Positions 24,686-36,444 of a stretch of 64,000 bases of DNA are shown piece by piece. The DNA lies in the NCBI RefSeq assembly GCF_000296695.1, contig NZ_BAFK01000015.1, positions 42,233 through 106,232 on the forward strand, given 5' to 3'. Origin of the DNA: Rheinheimera nanhaiensis E407-8. GTDB taxonomy: Bacteria > Pseudomonadota > Gammaproteobacteria > Enterobacterales > Alteromonadaceae. The notes under the pieces are model-generated. The model saw nothing but the letters and a program-made list of their open reading frames with translations. It had not been told where the DNA came from and made no database searches. The first letter of the stretch is position 1; each line of letters begins with the position of its first letter. The position numbers and the translations under genes are program-made.

Positions 24686-24914
24686 GTCTATACTCCGGAA
24701 GTTTATTTCAAGCCGCTTTAAAACCTTGATTTGGGTGTCTCAGAGTGTCTGAGCTGGCGCGATAGCGCAAGCGAGTTGCTGCGGCAAGCCAAAGCGATCA
24801 TGGTACAGCTGCGCAATCACCCTGATATACCTGAAATGGGTTGAACTAGTGATAATTTAAAGCCGCAGCCATAAAAAAACCCTGCCGTGGCAGGGTTTGC
24901 TATTACGCTAACAC
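24686..24914. other. Spacer between trxC and deaD genes
   Basis: 229 bp. The right end contains the deaD terminator (24,873-24,898); the trxC promoter should lie in the left half. No gene or other structure seen. Confidence 0.6.
24873..24898 (-). terminator. Terminator of deaD
   Basis: On the minus strand AACCCTGCC-AC-GGCAGGGTT then a run of T, starting 17 bp after the deaD stop. Confidence 0.8.
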
Positions 24915-26687
24915 TTAATCGCGTGGCTTACGCGGCGCCCGCGGTGCGGCACCCGGGCGTGGGCCAGGACCATTTGACGGCCGGCGCTCACCTGCCGGTG
25001 CGGCGCCGCTGTCTACCGTGATATTCAACTTTTGCTTCCGCACATACACCTTTTTCAGGTGCTGAAAAATTTCATTCGGGATAGCCGCTGGCAGCTCAAC
25101 CGTACTGAAATGATCAAACAGTTTGATGTTACCGATAAACTGGCTGTCGATATTGGCTTCGTTGGCAATGGCGCCGACGATATCACCGGCACGCACGCCA
25201 TGCTCTTTACCGACTTCAATACGATAGGTCTGATAATCACCTTTCATTTCCCGCTTCACGCGTGGGCCACGCTCCGGACGCTCGCCACTGCGCTCTGGCC
25301 GGTCACCCCGCTCACGCCGCGGACGCTCTTCACGCTCACCGCGGGCATGCGGCTCACGGATTTCCGGGAACTGGCTGGCCACATTTAACGGCTGATCTTT
25401 CTGCGCTAAATACAACAGCGCCGCCGCCAGATCGTTTTCGGTGGTGTCTATCTTCTCGCGCCAGTCGTTAATTAAGTCCTGGAAGAAGCTTAAGTTTTGC
25501 GTTTCGATAGTTTGTGCCAGCTGTTCGCGGAACGACTCGATCCGACGCTGTTCAATCACCTGACCGGATGGCAGTGACATTTTTTCTATCGGTTGCTTGG
25601 TCGCATGTTCAATAGTACGCAGTAAACGGCGCTCACGTGGCGAGACAAATAAAATTGCCTTACCTTCACGGCCGGCGCGGCCGGTACGGCCAATACGGTG
25701 CACATAGGCTTCGCTGTCGTACGGAATGTCATAGTTTACCACCAGGCTGATCCGCTCCACGTCCAGGCCACGGGCGGCAACGTCAGTCGCCACTATAATA
25801 TCCAGCTGGTTAGCCTTCATTTTACGAATGGTCAGCTCACGGTGTGCCTGGTTCATATCACCGTTTAAGCAGGCGACGGCATAGCCGCGGGCGCCCAGTT
25901 TTTCGGCAATTTCTTCGGTGGCACTTTTAGTGCGCACAAACACAATAGAGGCATCGTATTCTTCGCCTTCCAGTACGCGGGTTAACGCATCCAGCTTCTG
26001 GTTACCGTCCAGCATCACATAGCTTTGCTTAATCCGCTCTACGGTGCTGGTTTTCGACGCTATTTTAATCTCTTCGGCGTTTTTTAAATGCTTTTGCGCA
26101 ATAGCACGGATCTGTGGCGGCATGGTGGCCGAGAACATGGCTACCTGACGGCCGGCCGGTGTGGCGTCCATAATGGTTTGCACATCATCAATAAAGCCCA
26201 TACGCAGCATTTCGTCAGCTTCATCCAGCACGATAGCGCGTAACTTATCCAGCTTTAAGGTGCCACGGTCTAAGTGGTCAAGAATACGGCCCGGAGTGCC
26301 GACAATCACTTGCGAGCCACGCTTTAGTGACTTCAGCTGATTGGTGTAACTTTGGCCGCCGTATAACGGCAGCACGTGAAAGGCCGGCATATAACGGGCA
26401 TAGGCCTGGAAGGCTTCAGCCACCTGAATGGCCAGCTCACGGGTAGGGGCCAATACCAGAATTTGCGGATCGTTTTGCGCAGGGTCAAGCCGTGCTAATA
26501 AAGGCAGCGCAAAAGCACCGGTTTTACCGGTACCGGTTTGCGCCTGGCCTAATACATCTTCGCCAGCCAATAATTTAGGGATAGCCGCCGCCTGAATAGG
26601 CGATGGGGTTTCATAGCCAAGTTCAGTCACAGCACGAACAATAGCCTCAGGCAGCATTAGCTGGGAAAATGACACAGTGTCAGACAT
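24915..26687 (-). CDS. deaD: DEAD-box RNA helicase DeaD (CsdA)
   Basis: 590 residues from the ATG at 26,687 (MSDTVSFSQL); a GTG eight codons earlier is unlikely. Q-motif, AQTGTGKT, PTRELA, DEAD, SAT, ARGLD and HRIGRTGRAG are all present in order, followed by a DbpA-type RNA-binding domain (about 480 to 560) and a low-complexity Arg/Glu/Pro linker and tail. DeaD unwinds RNA in ribosome assembly and cold-shock translation. The ribosome-binding site is not obvious; deaD messengers usually have long leaders, and the upstream region to 26,850 is free for one. Confidence 0.95.
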   Translation of the reverse strand: MSDTVSFSQLMLPEAIVRAVTELGYETPSPIQAAAIPKLLAGEDVLGQAQTGTGKTGAFALPLLARLDPAQNDPQILVLAPTRELAIQVAEAFQAYARYMPAFHVLPLYGGQSYTNQLKSLKRGSQVIVGTPGRILDHLDRGTLKLDKLRAIVLDEADEMLRMGFIDDVQTIMDATPAGRQVAMFSATMPPQIRAIAQKHLKNAEEIKIASKTSTVERIKQSYVMLDGNQKLDALTRVLEGEEYDASIVFVRTKSATEEIAEKLGARGYAVACLNGDMNQAHRELTIRKMKANQLDIIVATDVAARGLDVERISLVVNYDIPYDSEAYVHRIGRTGRAGREGKAILFVSPRERRLLRTIEHATKQPIEKMSLPSGQVIEQRRIESFREQLAQTIETQNLSFFQDLINDWREKIDTTENDLAAALLYLAQKDQPLNVASQFPEIREPHARGEREERPRRERGDRPERSGERPERGPRVKREMKGDYQTYRIEVGKEHGVRAGDIVGAIANEANIDSQFIGNIKLFDHFSTVELPAAIPNEIFQHLKKVYVRKQKLNITVDSGAAPAGERRPSNGPGPRPGAAPRAPRKPRD

Positions 26688-26850
26688 ACGTTGTTTAAAC
26701 CTCAATAACACGCAGGCGTAGTGGTAGTGCTATTGTTGTTTTTACTTAGCCTGCAGAGCAGTAAAAACATGTAAACCGGACCAAAGGCATAGCCATGGCC
26801 GATTTTATTCCAGTAGTATAGCCAAACATTCTTTTGACAAGAGGCCTATC

Positions 26851-27288
26851 ATGATAGACATCCTCGTTGGCAGCCAAATGGGCGCAGCGGAATATGTGGC
26901 AGAACAAGTTGCTGAAACACTGGTACAAGCGGGCTATGAGATTAGTCTTCATCTGAAACCCGAACTGGATCACCTTAACCCGAATAACGTCTGGTTAGTG
27001 ATCACATCCACCTATGGCGCAGGAGATCTGCCTGATAATATTCAACCCTTTGCGGATCAATTAGCACAAGATCGGCGTGATCTTACCACACTTTCTTATG
27101 CGGTGATCACTTTAGGTGACTCTTCGTACGATACTTTTTGTGAAGCCGGCCGTAAACTGAGCCACTTACTAAAAGAAAAAGGCGCGACAAGCCTGCTGCC
27201 GGCGTTGGAAATTGATGCCCAGCAGCCAGCATTGCCGGAAGATACTGCGCTGGCCTGGTTGCCACAATTGATAAAACAGCTGGCATAA
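26851..27288 (+). CDS. mioC: MioC, flavodoxin-like FMN protein next to oriC
   Basis: 145 residues, ATG at 26,851 with GAGG six bases upstream. The FMN phosphate loop (GSQMGAAEYVAEQ, about 8 to 20) and the STYGAGDLPDN loop (about 52 to 62) are typical. In E. coli MioC stands between asnC and oriC and its transcription crosses the origin; here it also reads toward the DnaA boxes that start 185 bp after its stop. MioC has been tied to biotin synthase electron transfer. Its position is strong evidence for oriC directly downstream. Confidence 0.92.
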   Translation: MIDILVGSQMGAAEYVAEQVAETLVQAGYEISLHLKPELDHLNPNNVWLVITSTYGAGDLPDNIQPFADQLAQDRRDLTTLSYAVITLGDSSYDTFCEAGRKLSHLLKEKGATSLLPALEIDAQQPALPEDTALAWLPQLIKQLA

Positions 27289-27293
27289 AAAAA

Positions 27294-27312
27294 GCGGGTG
27301 GCAAGCACCCGC
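27294..27312 (-). terminator. Hairpin after mioC, terminator for leftward transcripts
   Basis: GCGGGTG (27,294-27,300), loop GCAAG, CACCCGC (27,306-27,312). On the minus strand it is followed by seven T residues, so it would stop transcription coming from the oriC side; on the plus strand it closes mioC without a T-run. Confidence 0.6.
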
Positions 27313-27439
27313 AAACACAAGTATATCTCAGGAAGAACAGGATAACGCTCGTCTCTCCCAGTTGGCCTCAGCAATAAAACCAACTTGTCGCCACAGTAAC
27401 GGCTTCGCACCGGCTTGTCTTGATAAGCAAATGATAAAG

Positions 27440-27830
27440 CGATGATAAAGCCGTTTATCCCGATTATTACAGTTATACACTTTTATACACAGAAACCGCT
27501 TTAGTAGAAAACTTATGTGTATAACTGTAGGTTTTTCCGGTGTTAAACCTGTTTTTATCCTTGTTATAACAAAAATATTTTTTTGATATGTGGATAACCT
27601 AGCAAGTTGATCACGGGTTCAACCGGAACAGATCCTAGCTTGATCACAGGATCTGATCCTGAATAAGCTACTGATCCTTTTTACAAAGATCCTGTTATCC
27701 ACTGAAAACGGTCTGCTTAGTAGTAAACATAATAAAAAGATCTCTAAAAAGATCTTATTTAATTTAAACGATCCTAAGCCGGTAACACCATTCCACTTAC
27801 CCGAGGATCAGGGTACAATAAGCGCCCTTT
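27440..27830. other. oriC: Chromosomal replication origin oriC
   Basis: Between mioC and mnmG, the standard gammaproteobacterial location. DnaA boxes: TTATACACT (27,473), TTATACACA (27,483), inverted TGTGTATAA (27,516), inverted TGTGGATAA (27,589, perfect R-type) and TTATCCACT (27,695). About eleven GATC sites are packed into 27,608-27,810, as needed for Dam/SeqA control. AT-rich repeats with an AGATCT core (27,737-27,765) resemble the unwinding 13-mers. Limits are approximate. Confidence 0.93.
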
Positions 27831-27866
27831 TTTAATCCGCCTGTACAGCGCAAAACCGAGGCAGCT

Positions 27867-29756
27867 ATGTTGTATCAAGAGACTTTTGACGTCATCGTTG
27901 TAGGTGGCGGCCATGCAGGCACCGAAGCCGCATTAGCTGCTGCCCGTATGGGCCGTAACACCTTGTTGTTAACCCATAACGTTGAAACCCTGGGCCAGAT
28001 GTCGTGCAACCCGGCAATAGGCGGTATTGGTAAAGGCCATCTGGTAAAAGAAATTGATGCCTTAGGTGGCGCTATGGCACTGGCGGCGGACAAAGGCGGT
28101 ATTCAGTTTCGTACGCTAAACAGCTCTAAAGGACCGGCAGTCAGAGCTACCCGCGCTCAGGCCGACCGGCAATTATATCGGGCTGCTATCCGGCAGATGC
28201 TGGAGAACCAGCCGAATTTAAGCATCTTCCAGCAAGCCTGTGATGATCTGATGGTAGAGCAGGACAAAGTAACCGGTGTGGTTACCCAGATGGGGCTGAA
28301 ATTTCGCGCCAAATCCGTTGTATTAACCGTAGGCACCTTTTTAGGTGGCCAGATCCATATAGGTTTGCAAAGCCATTCCGGTGGCAGAGCCGGTGATCCG
28401 CCCTCCATTGCACTGGCTAAACGTTTACGGGAATTACCTTTTAGAGTCGACCGGTTAAAAACCGGAACACCACCGCGTATTGATGCACGCACTGTAGATT
28501 TTTCCGTAATGCAGGCGCAACCGGGCGATACCCCTACACCGGTGTTTTCTTTTTTAGGTAAGCACAGCGATCAGCCAACGCAGATCCCCTGTTACATCAC
28601 CTACACCAACGAGCAAACACACGAGGTGATCCGCAATAACCTGGACCGCTCGCCAATGTATACCGGCGTGATTGAAGGCATAGGCCCGCGCTATTGCCCA
28701 TCGATTGAAGATAAAATTATGCGCTTTGCCGATAAAGACAAACACCAGATCTTTATCGAACCGGAAGGTTTAACCACCCACGAGTTATACCCCAATGGCA
28801 TATCAACCAGCCTGCCGTTTGACGTGCAGCTGAGCATAGTGCGCTCAATAAAAGGTATGGAAAACGCTCACATTACCCGGCCAGGTTATGCTATCGAGTA
28901 TGATTTCTTTGACCCACGCGATCTGAAAAGCACACTGGAGACCAAATTTATCAGTGGCTTGTTCTTCGCAGGCCAGATAAACGGTACCACCGGTTATGAA
29001 GAAGCCGGTGCGCAGGGCTTATTGGCTGGTTTGAATGCGGCGTTGTTCAGCCAGGAACAGCAGGGTTGGTCACCCAGCCGCGATCAGGCTTATCTGGGTG
29101 TATTGGTAGACGATCTGACTACCTTGGGCACGAAAGAGCCCTACCGCATGTTTACCAGCCGGGCGGAATACCGCTTAATGCTGCGCGAAGATAACGCCGA
29201 TGCCCGTTTAACCGAAAAAGGCCGTGAGTTGGGTTTAGTAGACGATGTGCGTTGGGCTGCCTTTAACCAGAAGATGGAGCAGATTGCACTGGAGCGGCAA
29301 CGGTTAAAACAAAGCTGGATCCATCCACAGCACTCAGCGTTGCAAGCGGTAAACGGCCTGGTTAAAACCCCACTTAGCAAAGAAGCCAGCCTGGAAGAAT
29401 TGGTACGCCGGCCAGAAGTTACGTACGCGCAGCTAATGCAGATCGCAGATCTTGGCCCTGGCCTTGCAGATCAAGCTGCAGCAGAACAAGTTGAAATACA
29501 AATCAAGTACGAAGGCTATATTCAGAGGCAGCAGGATGAAATTGCCAAACAGCAACGCAATGAGCAAACCTTATTGCCACAACAGTTTGATTATAAAGCC
29601 GTTAAAGGTTTATCTAACGAAGTGATCGTGAAACTAAACCAAACCCAGCCGCAAACGGTTGGCCAGGCATCGCGCATTTCGGGTATTACACCAGCGGCGA
29701 TCTCATTGCTGTTGGTCTATCTGAAAAAACAGGGGCTTTTGCGTAAGTCTGCGTAA
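27867..29756 (+). CDS. mnmG: MnmG (GidA), tRNA uridine-5-carboxymethylaminomethyl modification enzyme
   Basis: 629 residues, the family's normal length. FAD-binding GGGHAG (13 to 18), the second signature [13 protein letters not shown] (about 270 to 282) and the DDL...[15 protein letters not shown] block (about 415 to 435) are all present. With MnmE it forms the cmnm5 group at U34 of several tRNAs. First gene right of oriC; the stop is 18 bp before rsmG, with which it forms the usual pair. Confidence 0.98.
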   Translation: MLYQETFDVIVVGGGHAGTEAALAAARMGRNTLLLTHNVETLGQMSCNPAIGGIGKGHLVKEIDALGGAMALAADKGGIQFRTLNSSKGPAVRATRAQADRQLYRAAIRQMLENQPNLSIFQQACDDLMVEQDKVTGVVTQMGLKFRAKSVVLTVGTFLGGQIHIGLQSHSGGRAGDPPSIALAKRLRELPFRVDRLKTGTPPRIDARTVDFSVMQAQPGDTPTPVFSFLGKHSDQPTQIPCYITYTNEQTHEVIRNNLDRSPMYTGVIEGIGPRYCPSIEDKIMRFADKDKHQIFIEPEGLTTHELYPNGISTSLPFDVQLSIVRSIKGMENAHITRPGYAIEYDFFDPRDLKSTLETKFISGLFFAGQINGTTGYEEAGAQGLLAGLNAALFSQEQQGWSPSRDQAYLGVLVDDLTTLGTKEPYRMFTSRAEYRLMLREDNADARLTEKGRELGLVDDVRWAAFNQKMEQIALERQRLKQSWIHPQHSALQAVNGLVKTPLSKEASLEELVRRPEVTYAQLMQIADLGPGLADQAAAEQVEIQIKYEGYIQRQQDEIAKQQRNEQTLLPQQFDYKAVKGLSNEVIVKLNQTQPQTVGQASRISGITPAAISLLLVYLKKQGLLRKSA

Positions 29757-29774
29757 TTTATATTAAGGATCAGA

Positions 29775-30392
29775 ATGTTAGATAAATTACGCGCATTGGT
29801 AGCGCAAACGTCGCTAACCTTATCAGAGCAGCAACTGCAGCAATGTATCGACTACGTAAAGCTGCTGGATAAATGGAACAGTGCGTATAACCTGACTTCA
29901 GTGCGCGATCCGCAAGAAATGTTAATCAAACACGTGATGGACAGCCTGGTGGTCGCACCTTACCTGAGTGGCGAGCGCATTATTGACGTTGGCACTGGCC
30001 CGGGTTTACCCGGCGTGTTACTGGCCATTTACTACCCAGAAAAGCAATTTACTTTGCTTGATAGCCTGGGCAAGCGCATTCGTTTTTTAAACCAGGTAAA
30101 ACTGCAGCTGAAACTGAACAATATTCAGCCACTGCAAAGCCGGGTAGAAGATCACCAGCCAGAGCAAGGTTACGATGGCGTGATCAGCCGCGCTTTTGCC
30201 TCAATGAACGATATGTTGAGCTGGTGCCGGCATTTACCCGCGCCGACTGGGCGCTTTTTCGCCATGAAAGGCGCTGCAGTACAAGAAGAAATTGCAGCTT
30301 TACCTGATTTTGTTAAAGTAGCGAGCGTTCAGGCACTTAGTGTGCCAGAGTTGCATGCACAACGGCATTTGGTAATACTGGACCCCTGCTAA
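29775..30392 (+). CDS. rsmG: RsmG (GidB), 16S rRNA m7G527 methyltransferase
   Basis: 205 residues with the SAM-binding loop [12 protein letters not shown] (about 71 to 82) and the [15 protein letters not shown]-terminal block. It methylates G527 of 16S rRNA; loss gives low-level streptomycin resistance in other bacteria. A weak AAGGATCAG precedes its ATG. parA follows 19 bp later, so mnmG-rsmG-parA-parB may be one unit. Confidence 0.97.
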   Translation: MLDKLRALVAQTSLTLSEQQLQQCIDYVKLLDKWNSAYNLTSVRDPQEMLIKHVMDSLVVAPYLSGERIIDVGTGPGLPGVLLAIYYPEKQFTLLDSLGKRIRFLNQVKLQLKLNNIQPLQSRVEDHQPEQGYDGVISRAFASMNDMLSWCRHLPAPTGRFFAMKGAAVQEEIAALPDFVKVASVQALSVPELHAQRHLVILDPC

Positions 30393-30411
30393 CTGATAAC
30401 GAGGACATCTT

Positions 30412-31206
30412 GTGGCGAAAGTGATCGCGATAGCTAACCAGAAAGGTGGTGTGGGTAAAACCACCACAGCGGTAAATTTGGCCGCGTCTCTGGCGGCGAC
30501 CAAGCGCAAGGTGTTACTGATTGATCTGGATCCGCAAGGCAATGCCACTATGGGCAGCGGGGTAGATAAATACGACCTGCCCGCTACGGCTTACGAACTG
30601 CTGGTAGATGACAAACCGCTGCAGGAAGTCGTGGTGAAAGAAACCAGTGGCGGTTACCACCTGGTGGGTGCAAATGCCGATTTAACTGCAGCCGAAGTGC
30701 GCTTAATGAACCTGTTTGCCCGCGAGCTGCGTCTGCGTAATGCGTTAAAAGACTACCGTAACAGCTACGATTTTATCTTTATCGACTGCCCGCCCTCACT
30801 GAATATGCTTACCGTGAATGCGATGGCGGCGGCTGACACCGTGCTGGTACCAATGCAGTGCGAATATTTTGCCCTAGAAGGCTTAACGGCGCTGGTAGAA
30901 ACCATTAACCAGTTGGCGGCTGCGGTTAACCCTGAGCTTAAGATCGAAGGTATCTTAAGAACCATGTACGATCCGCGCAACCGGCTGGCCAATGACGTAT
31001 CGGAGCAGTTAAAACAACATTTTGGTGATAAGGTATATCGCGCTGTGATCCCGCGTAATGTGCGCCTGGCCGAAGCGCCCAGTTTTGGCGCACCGGTGAT
31101 GTATTACGATAAAAGCTCGACTGGTGCCAAAGCCTATTTAGCGCTGGCAGGTGAAATGTTACGCCGGGCCGATAAAAAAACAGTGAGCCAGAACAGCTCG
31201 GTTTAA
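30412..31206 (+). CDS. parA: ParA/Soj chromosome-partitioning ATPase
   Basis: 264 residues from a GTG at 30,412 with GAGG upstream. Deviant Walker A KGGVGKTT (11 to 18), Walker A' DLDPQGN (about 40 to 46) and Walker B FIFIDCPPSL mark the Soj/ParA family. It drives origin segregation together with ParB on parS sites; one parS-like site is present in this window at 58,371. The short N-terminus without a DNA-binding extension identifies the chromosomal type. Confidence 0.96.
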   Translation: MAKVIAIANQKGGVGKTTTAVNLAASLAATKRKVLLIDLDPQGNATMGSGVDKYDLPATAYELLVDDKPLQEVVVKETSGGYHLVGANADLTAAEVRLMNLFARELRLRNALKDYRNSYDFIFIDCPPSLNMLTVNAMAAADTVLVPMQCEYFALEGLTALVETINQLAAAVNPELKIEGILRTMYDPRNRLANDVSEQLKQHFGDKVYRAVIPRNVRLAEAPSFGAPVMYYDKSSTGAKAYLALAGEMLRRADKKTVSQNSSV

Positions 31207-31232
31207 ACGATTATTTTTAGGGAAGCTTTTTC

Positions 31233-32105
31233 ATGTCGGTAAAGAAACGCGGTCTGGGCCGGGGTCTGGATGCCTTACTTACGTCCAACAGAGCCAGCAA
31301 CAACAGTGCTGCTAATCCTGGCAGCAGTGAACTGCAGCAGTTGCCGATCGAGTTTCTCACGCCGGGTAAATATCAGCCACGTAAAGACATGTCGCAAGAA
31401 GCGCTGGAAGATTTAGCCAGCTCTATCCGTGCCCAGGGCGTGATCCAGCCGATAGTGGTGCGGCCTTTAGCCAAAGATAAGTTTGAAATTATTGCCGGTG
31501 AACGGCGTTGGCGTGCCAGCCAATTGGCACAGCTTAGCGATGTGCCCTGTATTGTCAAAGACGTGCCGGATGAAGCCGCGGTGGCCATTGCCCTGATTGA
31601 AAACATTCAGCGTGAAGATCTCAACGCCATGGAAGAAGCAGTGGCACTGGAGCGTTTGCTGACAGAATTTGCCCTCACCCACCAGCAAGTGGCTGATGCA
31701 GTGGGCAAATCGCGCGCTTCGGTGACCAATTTATTACGGCTAAACCAGTTAAACGATGATGTAAAACTGTTGCTGGAGCACGGTGATATTGAAATGGGCC
31801 ACGCCCGGGCACTGCTGGCGCTAAAAGATACCGAGCAGTCTGATGCCGGCCGTTTAGTGGCGGCCAAACAGCTGACCGTGCGTGAAACCGAAAATTTAGT
31901 CCGGCGTATTTTAGAGCCTAAACCTGTGGTGGCAGAAAAGCCGCGTGACCCGGATGTGGTATCGCTAGAGCAGCGCTTAAGCGAGCGTTTTGCCGCGCCG
32001 GTACAAATTAGCTACAACAACAAAGGCAAAGGTAAGCTGGAAATCAGTTACAGCAGTCTGGATGAGTTAGATGGCATTATTGCCAAACTGCAGGTCGCTG
32101 AGTAA
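31233..32105 (+). CDS. parB: ParB/Spo0J centromere-binding protein
   Basis: 290 residues. Opens with the ParA-contact sequence KKRGLGRGLDALL, then the CTPase domain with the GERRWRA motif (about 88 to 94) and NIQREDLN, a helix-turn-helix (THQQVADAVGKSRASVTNLLRL, about 149 to 170) and a C-terminal dimerisation stretch. ParB spreads from parS as a CTP-dependent clamp. It starts 26 bp after parA with GGGAAG before the ATG. Confidence 0.97.
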   Translation: MSVKKRGLGRGLDALLTSNRASNNSAANPGSSELQQLPIEFLTPGKYQPRKDMSQEALEDLASSIRAQGVIQPIVVRPLAKDKFEIIAGERRWRASQLAQLSDVPCIVKDVPDEAAVAIALIENIQREDLNAMEEAVALERLLTEFALTHQQVADAVGKSRASVTNLLRLNQLNDDVKLLLEHGDIEMGHARALLALKDTEQSDAGRLVAAKQLTVRETENLVRRILEPKPVVAEKPRDPDVVSLEQRLSERFAAPVQISYNNKGKGKLEISYSSLDELDGIIAKLQVAE

Positions 32106-32140
32106 TAAAACAGCAGTTTGGTGCAGATATCTGGACTGGC

Positions 32141-32163
32141 AAGGCGTGCGCGCCGCTTTTTGT
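32141..32163 (+). terminator. Weak terminator after parB
   Basis: AAGGCG-TGCG-CGCC followed by GCTTTTT. The stem is short with the T-run offset by two bases, so read-through into the atp operon is possible. Confidence 0.4.
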
Positions 32164-32190
32164 TGCAAATTGAAGGCAAATAAGTATACT
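32163..32190 (+). promoter_or_regulatory. Probable sigma-70 promoter of the atp operon
   Basis: TTGCAA (32,163-32,168), a 16-bp spacer and TATACT (32,185-32,190), about 50 bp before atpI. It is the best match in the 113-bp gap after parB. Confidence 0.5.
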
Positions 32191-32239
32191 TTCGCAAGTT
32201 TTTTTCGCCCCTTCCCGGGTGTTTTCAGGGGCACAGACA

Positions 32240-32620
32240 GTGACTGATCAAAGTGCGGTAATGGCGCGCAAATCAGCCTATAAGCTGGTACTATGCCAGC
32301 TTGCAGTAGCCGGCGTTATTACACTGGCTTTTTTTTTAGCTGCCGATGCAGCTGCGGCAAAATCGGCCTTTAAGGGCGGTTTAGTCGCCGTAATACCAAA
32401 TTGTGTGTTTGCGTTTTTTGCCTTTCGCTTTAGTGCAGCAATTAACGCCAACCAGGTGCTGGCGGCCTTTATGCGGGGGCAGTCGGCTAAATTAGTTTTA
32501 ACCGCAGTGTTGATGAGCGTGGTATTTTCACAGCCCGGCCTGGTAGCGCCTGCTTTTTTTACCGGCTTTGTGCTCACGCTTTTAACACAGTGGATGGCAC
32601 CAGTTTTTTTTAAACATTAA
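32240..32620 (+). CDS. atpI: AtpI, ATP synthase assembly accessory protein
   Basis: 126 residues from a GTG at 32,240, preceded by GGGG; an in-frame GTG at 32,219 would add seven residues and has no ribosome-binding site. Four hydrophobic spans, the layout of AtpI, which helps assemble the c-ring and is not part of the finished enzyme. First gene of the complete atp operon. Confidence 0.88.
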   Translation: MTDQSAVMARKSAYKLVLCQLAVAGVITLAFFLAADAAAAKSAFKGGLVAVIPNCVFAFFAFRFSAAINANQVLAAFMRGQSAKLVLTAVLMSVVFSQPGLVAPAFFTGFVLTLLTQWMAPVFFKH

Positions 32621-32631
32621 CAATGGGATGA

Positions 32632-33770
<1,139 letters not shown>

Positions 33771-33820
33771 TCGAAGGCTTTTTGTTAATCCGAACAACTG
33801 TTAACTAAGGAGGAGCGGTC

Positions 33821-34291
33821 GTGAATTTAAACGCCACTCTGCTGGGCGAATTAATCGCATTTGCGGTGTTCGTGCTGTTCTGTATGAAGTTTGTCTGGCC
33901 ACCGCTGAACAATGCTATTGAAGCGCGCCAGAAGAAAATTGCTGACGGTTTAGCTGCTTCTGATCGGGCAGAAAAAGACCTGGCATTAGCCCAGGACAAA
34001 GCCAAAGATCAGTTAAAAGAAGCCAAAGCGCAGGCGGCAGAAATTATTGAGCAAGCGAAAAAACGCGAAGCCAAGATGATTGATGAAGCCGTGCACAAAG
34101 CCAACGCCGAACGTGAAAACATTCTGGCGCAGGCTAAAGCAGAATTAGAAGCCGAGCGTAACCGTTTACGCGAAGAGCTGCGCAAACAAGTTGCTGCCTT
34201 AGCAGTGGCCGGCGCAGAGAAAATTCTGCAACGTTCTATTGATGAAGCTGCTCACAGCGACATTCTGGAAAAACTGGTTCAAGAACTGTAA
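33821..34291 (+). CDS. atpF: ATP synthase Fo subunit b
   Basis: 156 residues: one N-terminal membrane span (about 5 to 27) and a long charged helix (about 30 to 140) for dimerisation of the outer stalk. GTG start at 33,821 preceded by AAGGAGGAG, the best ribosome-binding site in the operon. Standard length. Confidence 0.97.
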   Translation: MNLNATLLGELIAFAVFVLFCMKFVWPPLNNAIEARQKKIADGLAASDRAEKDLALAQDKAKDQLKEAKAQAAEIIEQAKKREAKMIDEAVHKANAERENILAQAKAELEAERNRLREELRKQVAALAVAGAEKILQRSIDEAAHSDILEKLVQEL

Positions 34292-34302
34292 GAGGATGAG
34301 CT

Positions 34303-34836
34303 ATGTCTGATTTGACTAATATTGCTCGTCCTTATGCCAGAGCAGCCTTTGACTTTGCCGTTGAGCAAAATGCACTGGATGCCTGGCTACAGATGTTGGC
34401 CTTTGCTGCTGAAGTAGCAAAGAACGACCAGGTTGGCGTTTATTTAGGCGCCAACGGTTCTGCTGAAAAGCAAGCCGGTCTGTTTATCCAGGTATGTGGT
34501 GAGCAACTGAATGCGCACGGTCAGAACTTAATTAAAGTGATGGCAGAAAATCATCGTTTGCTGGCGTTGCCTGAAGTGTTAACCGCCTTTGTGGCGCTGA
34601 AGGCTGAATATGAGCAGGAAATTGACGTGTCTGTCGTTTCTGCCACCAAGCTTTCAAAAGCACAACAGGACGCGTTAGCCGCGGCACTTTCTAAACGTTT
34701 GGCACGCAAAGTTAAATTGAACTGTAGCGAAGATCCTGCAGTGGTCGGCGGTATGCTGATCAAAGCAGGTGACATGGTAATTGATGGCTCGGTCCGCGGT
34801 AAGCTGGACCGTTTAGCAACTGCGCTGCAGTCTTAA
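34303..34836 (+). CDS. atpH: ATP synthase F1 subunit delta
   Basis: 177 residues. The opening [14 protein letters not shown] and the C-terminal [22 protein letters not shown] are diagnostic. It joins the b-subunit stalk to the top of F1. Starts 11 bp after atpF with AGAGGATG upstream. Confidence 0.97.
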   Translation: MSDLTNIARPYARAAFDFAVEQNALDAWLQMLAFAAEVAKNDQVGVYLGANGSAEKQAGLFIQVCGEQLNAHGQNLIKVMAENHRLLALPEVLTAFVALKAEYEQEIDVSVVSATKLSKAQQDALAAALSKRLARKVKLNCSEDPAVVGGMLIKAGDMVIDGSVRGKLDRLATALQS

Positions 34837-34850
34837 TTGGGGAACAGAGA

Positions 34851-36392
34851 ATGCAACTGAATTCCACTGAAATATCAGAACTGATCAAAAGTCGTATTGC
34901 TCAGTTCGAAGTGGTCAGTGAAGCTCGTAACGAAGGTACTATCGTTCAGGTAACTGACGGTATCATCCGTATCAATGGCCTTGCCGACTGTATGCAAGGC
35001 GAGATGATTGAGCTTCCTGGCAACCGTTATGCTATCGCGCTGAACTTAGAGCGCAACTCAGTAGGTGCCGTAGTTATGGGTCCGTACGCGGACTTAACCG
35101 AAGGCACTAAAGTAAAAAGCACTGGCCGTATTTTAGAAGTACCGGTGGGCCCACAGCTGTTAGGCCGTGTGGTTAACACCTTAGGTGCACCTATCGACGG
35201 TAAAGGCCCAATTGATGCTGCGGGTTTTGAGCCGGTAGAGAAAATTGCCCCGGGCGTTATCGACCGTCAATCAGTCGACCAGCCAATGCAGACCGGTTAT
35301 AAGTCTGTTGATGCGATGATCCCTATCGGTCGTGGTCAGCGTGAATTGTTAATCGGTGACCGTCAAACCGGTAAAACCGCACTGGCAATCGACGCCATCA
35401 TCAACCAGAAAGGCACTGGCGTTAAGTGTATCTATGTTGCTGTAGGCCAAAAAGCCTCTACTATCGCTAACGTAGTACGTAAGCTGGAAGAGCACGGCGC
35501 CCTGGCCCACACTATCGTGGTGGTAGCATCTGCCTCTGAAGCGGCTGCGCTGCAGTTCCTGGCACCTTACGCCGGTTGTACTATGGGTGAATACTTCCGT
35601 GACCGCGGTGAAGATGCGCTGATCGTATACGATGACCTGTCTAAGCAAGCTGTGGCTTACCGGCAGATCTCGTTACTGCTGCGTCGTCCACCAGGCCGTG
35701 AAGCTTACCCGGGTGACGTATTCTATTTACACTCACGTCTGCTGGAGCGCGCCTCACGCGTAAATGCTGACTACGTTGAGCGTTACACCAACGGCGAAGT
35801 AAAAGGTAAAACCGGTTCGTTAACCGCACTGCCAATTATTGAAACCCAGGCCGGTGACGTATCTGCGTTCGTACCTACTAACGTAATCTCGATTACTGAC
35901 GGTCAGATCTTCCTGGAAACTGACTTATTCAACGCCGGTATCCGTCCTGCGGTGAACGCCGGTATTTCGGTATCGCGGGTTGGTGGTGCAGCACAAACTA
36001 AGATCATCAAGAAATTAGGTGGTGGTATTCGTCTGGCATTAGCCCAGTACTCAGAGCTGGCGGCGTTCGCGCAGTTCGCTTCTGACTTAGACGATGCAAC
36101 CCGCGCTCAGTTAGAGCACGGCCAGAAGGTGACTGAGCTGATGAAACAGCTGCAGTACAGCCCAATGTCTGTTGCTGAAATGGGCTTGTCTATTTTCGCT
36201 ATCGAAAAAGGCTTTATGAAAGACGTCGATGTAGCCAAAATCCTCGATTTTGAAGCTGCCCTGATTGCTTTTATGAAAGCAGAGCACGCTGAGCTGATGG
36301 CTGAGATCGATAAAACCGGTAACTACAACGACCAAATCGAGTCTACGTTCAAAGCTGCCATTGAGAAATTCAAGGCAACGCAGACCTGGTAA
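34851..36392 (+). CDS. atpA: ATP synthase F1 subunit alpha
   Basis: 513 residues. Walker A GDRQTGKT (169 to 176), the [13 protein letters not shown] block and the alpha/beta signature [13 protein letters not shown] are all present. Non-catalytic nucleotide-binding subunit of the F1 hexamer. Followed by a 52-bp gap with a perfect hairpin before atpG. Confidence 0.98.
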   Translation: MQLNSTEISELIKSRIAQFEVVSEARNEGTIVQVTDGIIRINGLADCMQGEMIELPGNRYAIALNLERNSVGAVVMGPYADLTEGTKVKSTGRILEVPVGPQLLGRVVNTLGAPIDGKGPIDAAGFEPVEKIAPGVIDRQSVDQPMQTGYKSVDAMIPIGRGQRELLIGDRQTGKTALAIDAIINQKGTGVKCIYVAVGQKASTIANVVRKLEEHGALAHTIVVVASASEAAALQFLAPYAGCTMGEYFRDRGEDALIVYDDLSKQAVAYRQISLLLRRPPGREAYPGDVFYLHSRLLERASRVNADYVERYTNGEVKGKTGSLTALPIIETQAGDVSAFVPTNVISITDGQIFLETDLFNAGIRPAVNAGISVSRVGGAAQTKIIKKLGGGIRLALAQYSELAAFAQFASDLDDATRAQLEHGQKVTELMKQLQYSPMSVAEMGLSIFAIEKGFMKDVDVAKILDFEAALIAFMKAEHAELMAEIDKTGNYNDQIESTFKAAIEKFKATQTW

Positions 36393-36399
36393 TCAATGC

Positions 36400-36415
36400 G
36401 GGTGGCTTGCCACCC
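36400..36415 (+). promoter_or_regulatory. Hairpin between atpA and atpG
   Basis: GGGTGGC-TT-GCCACCC, seven perfect pairs, with no T-run. Probably an RNA-processing or stability structure that adjusts alpha against gamma expression rather than a terminator. Confidence 0.4.
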
Positions 36416-36444
36416 CATTCGTTGAATGAATCGGAGATACAGTC

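Noticed and set aside
25032..25388. 118-codon open frame on the plus strand
   Set aside because: Antisense to the repetitive tail of deaD; long open antisense frames are expected in such Arg/Glu/Pro-rich sequence.
26366..26381. parS-like CACGTG in deaD
   Set aside because: Only the central CACGTG matches; flanks do not follow the parS arms.
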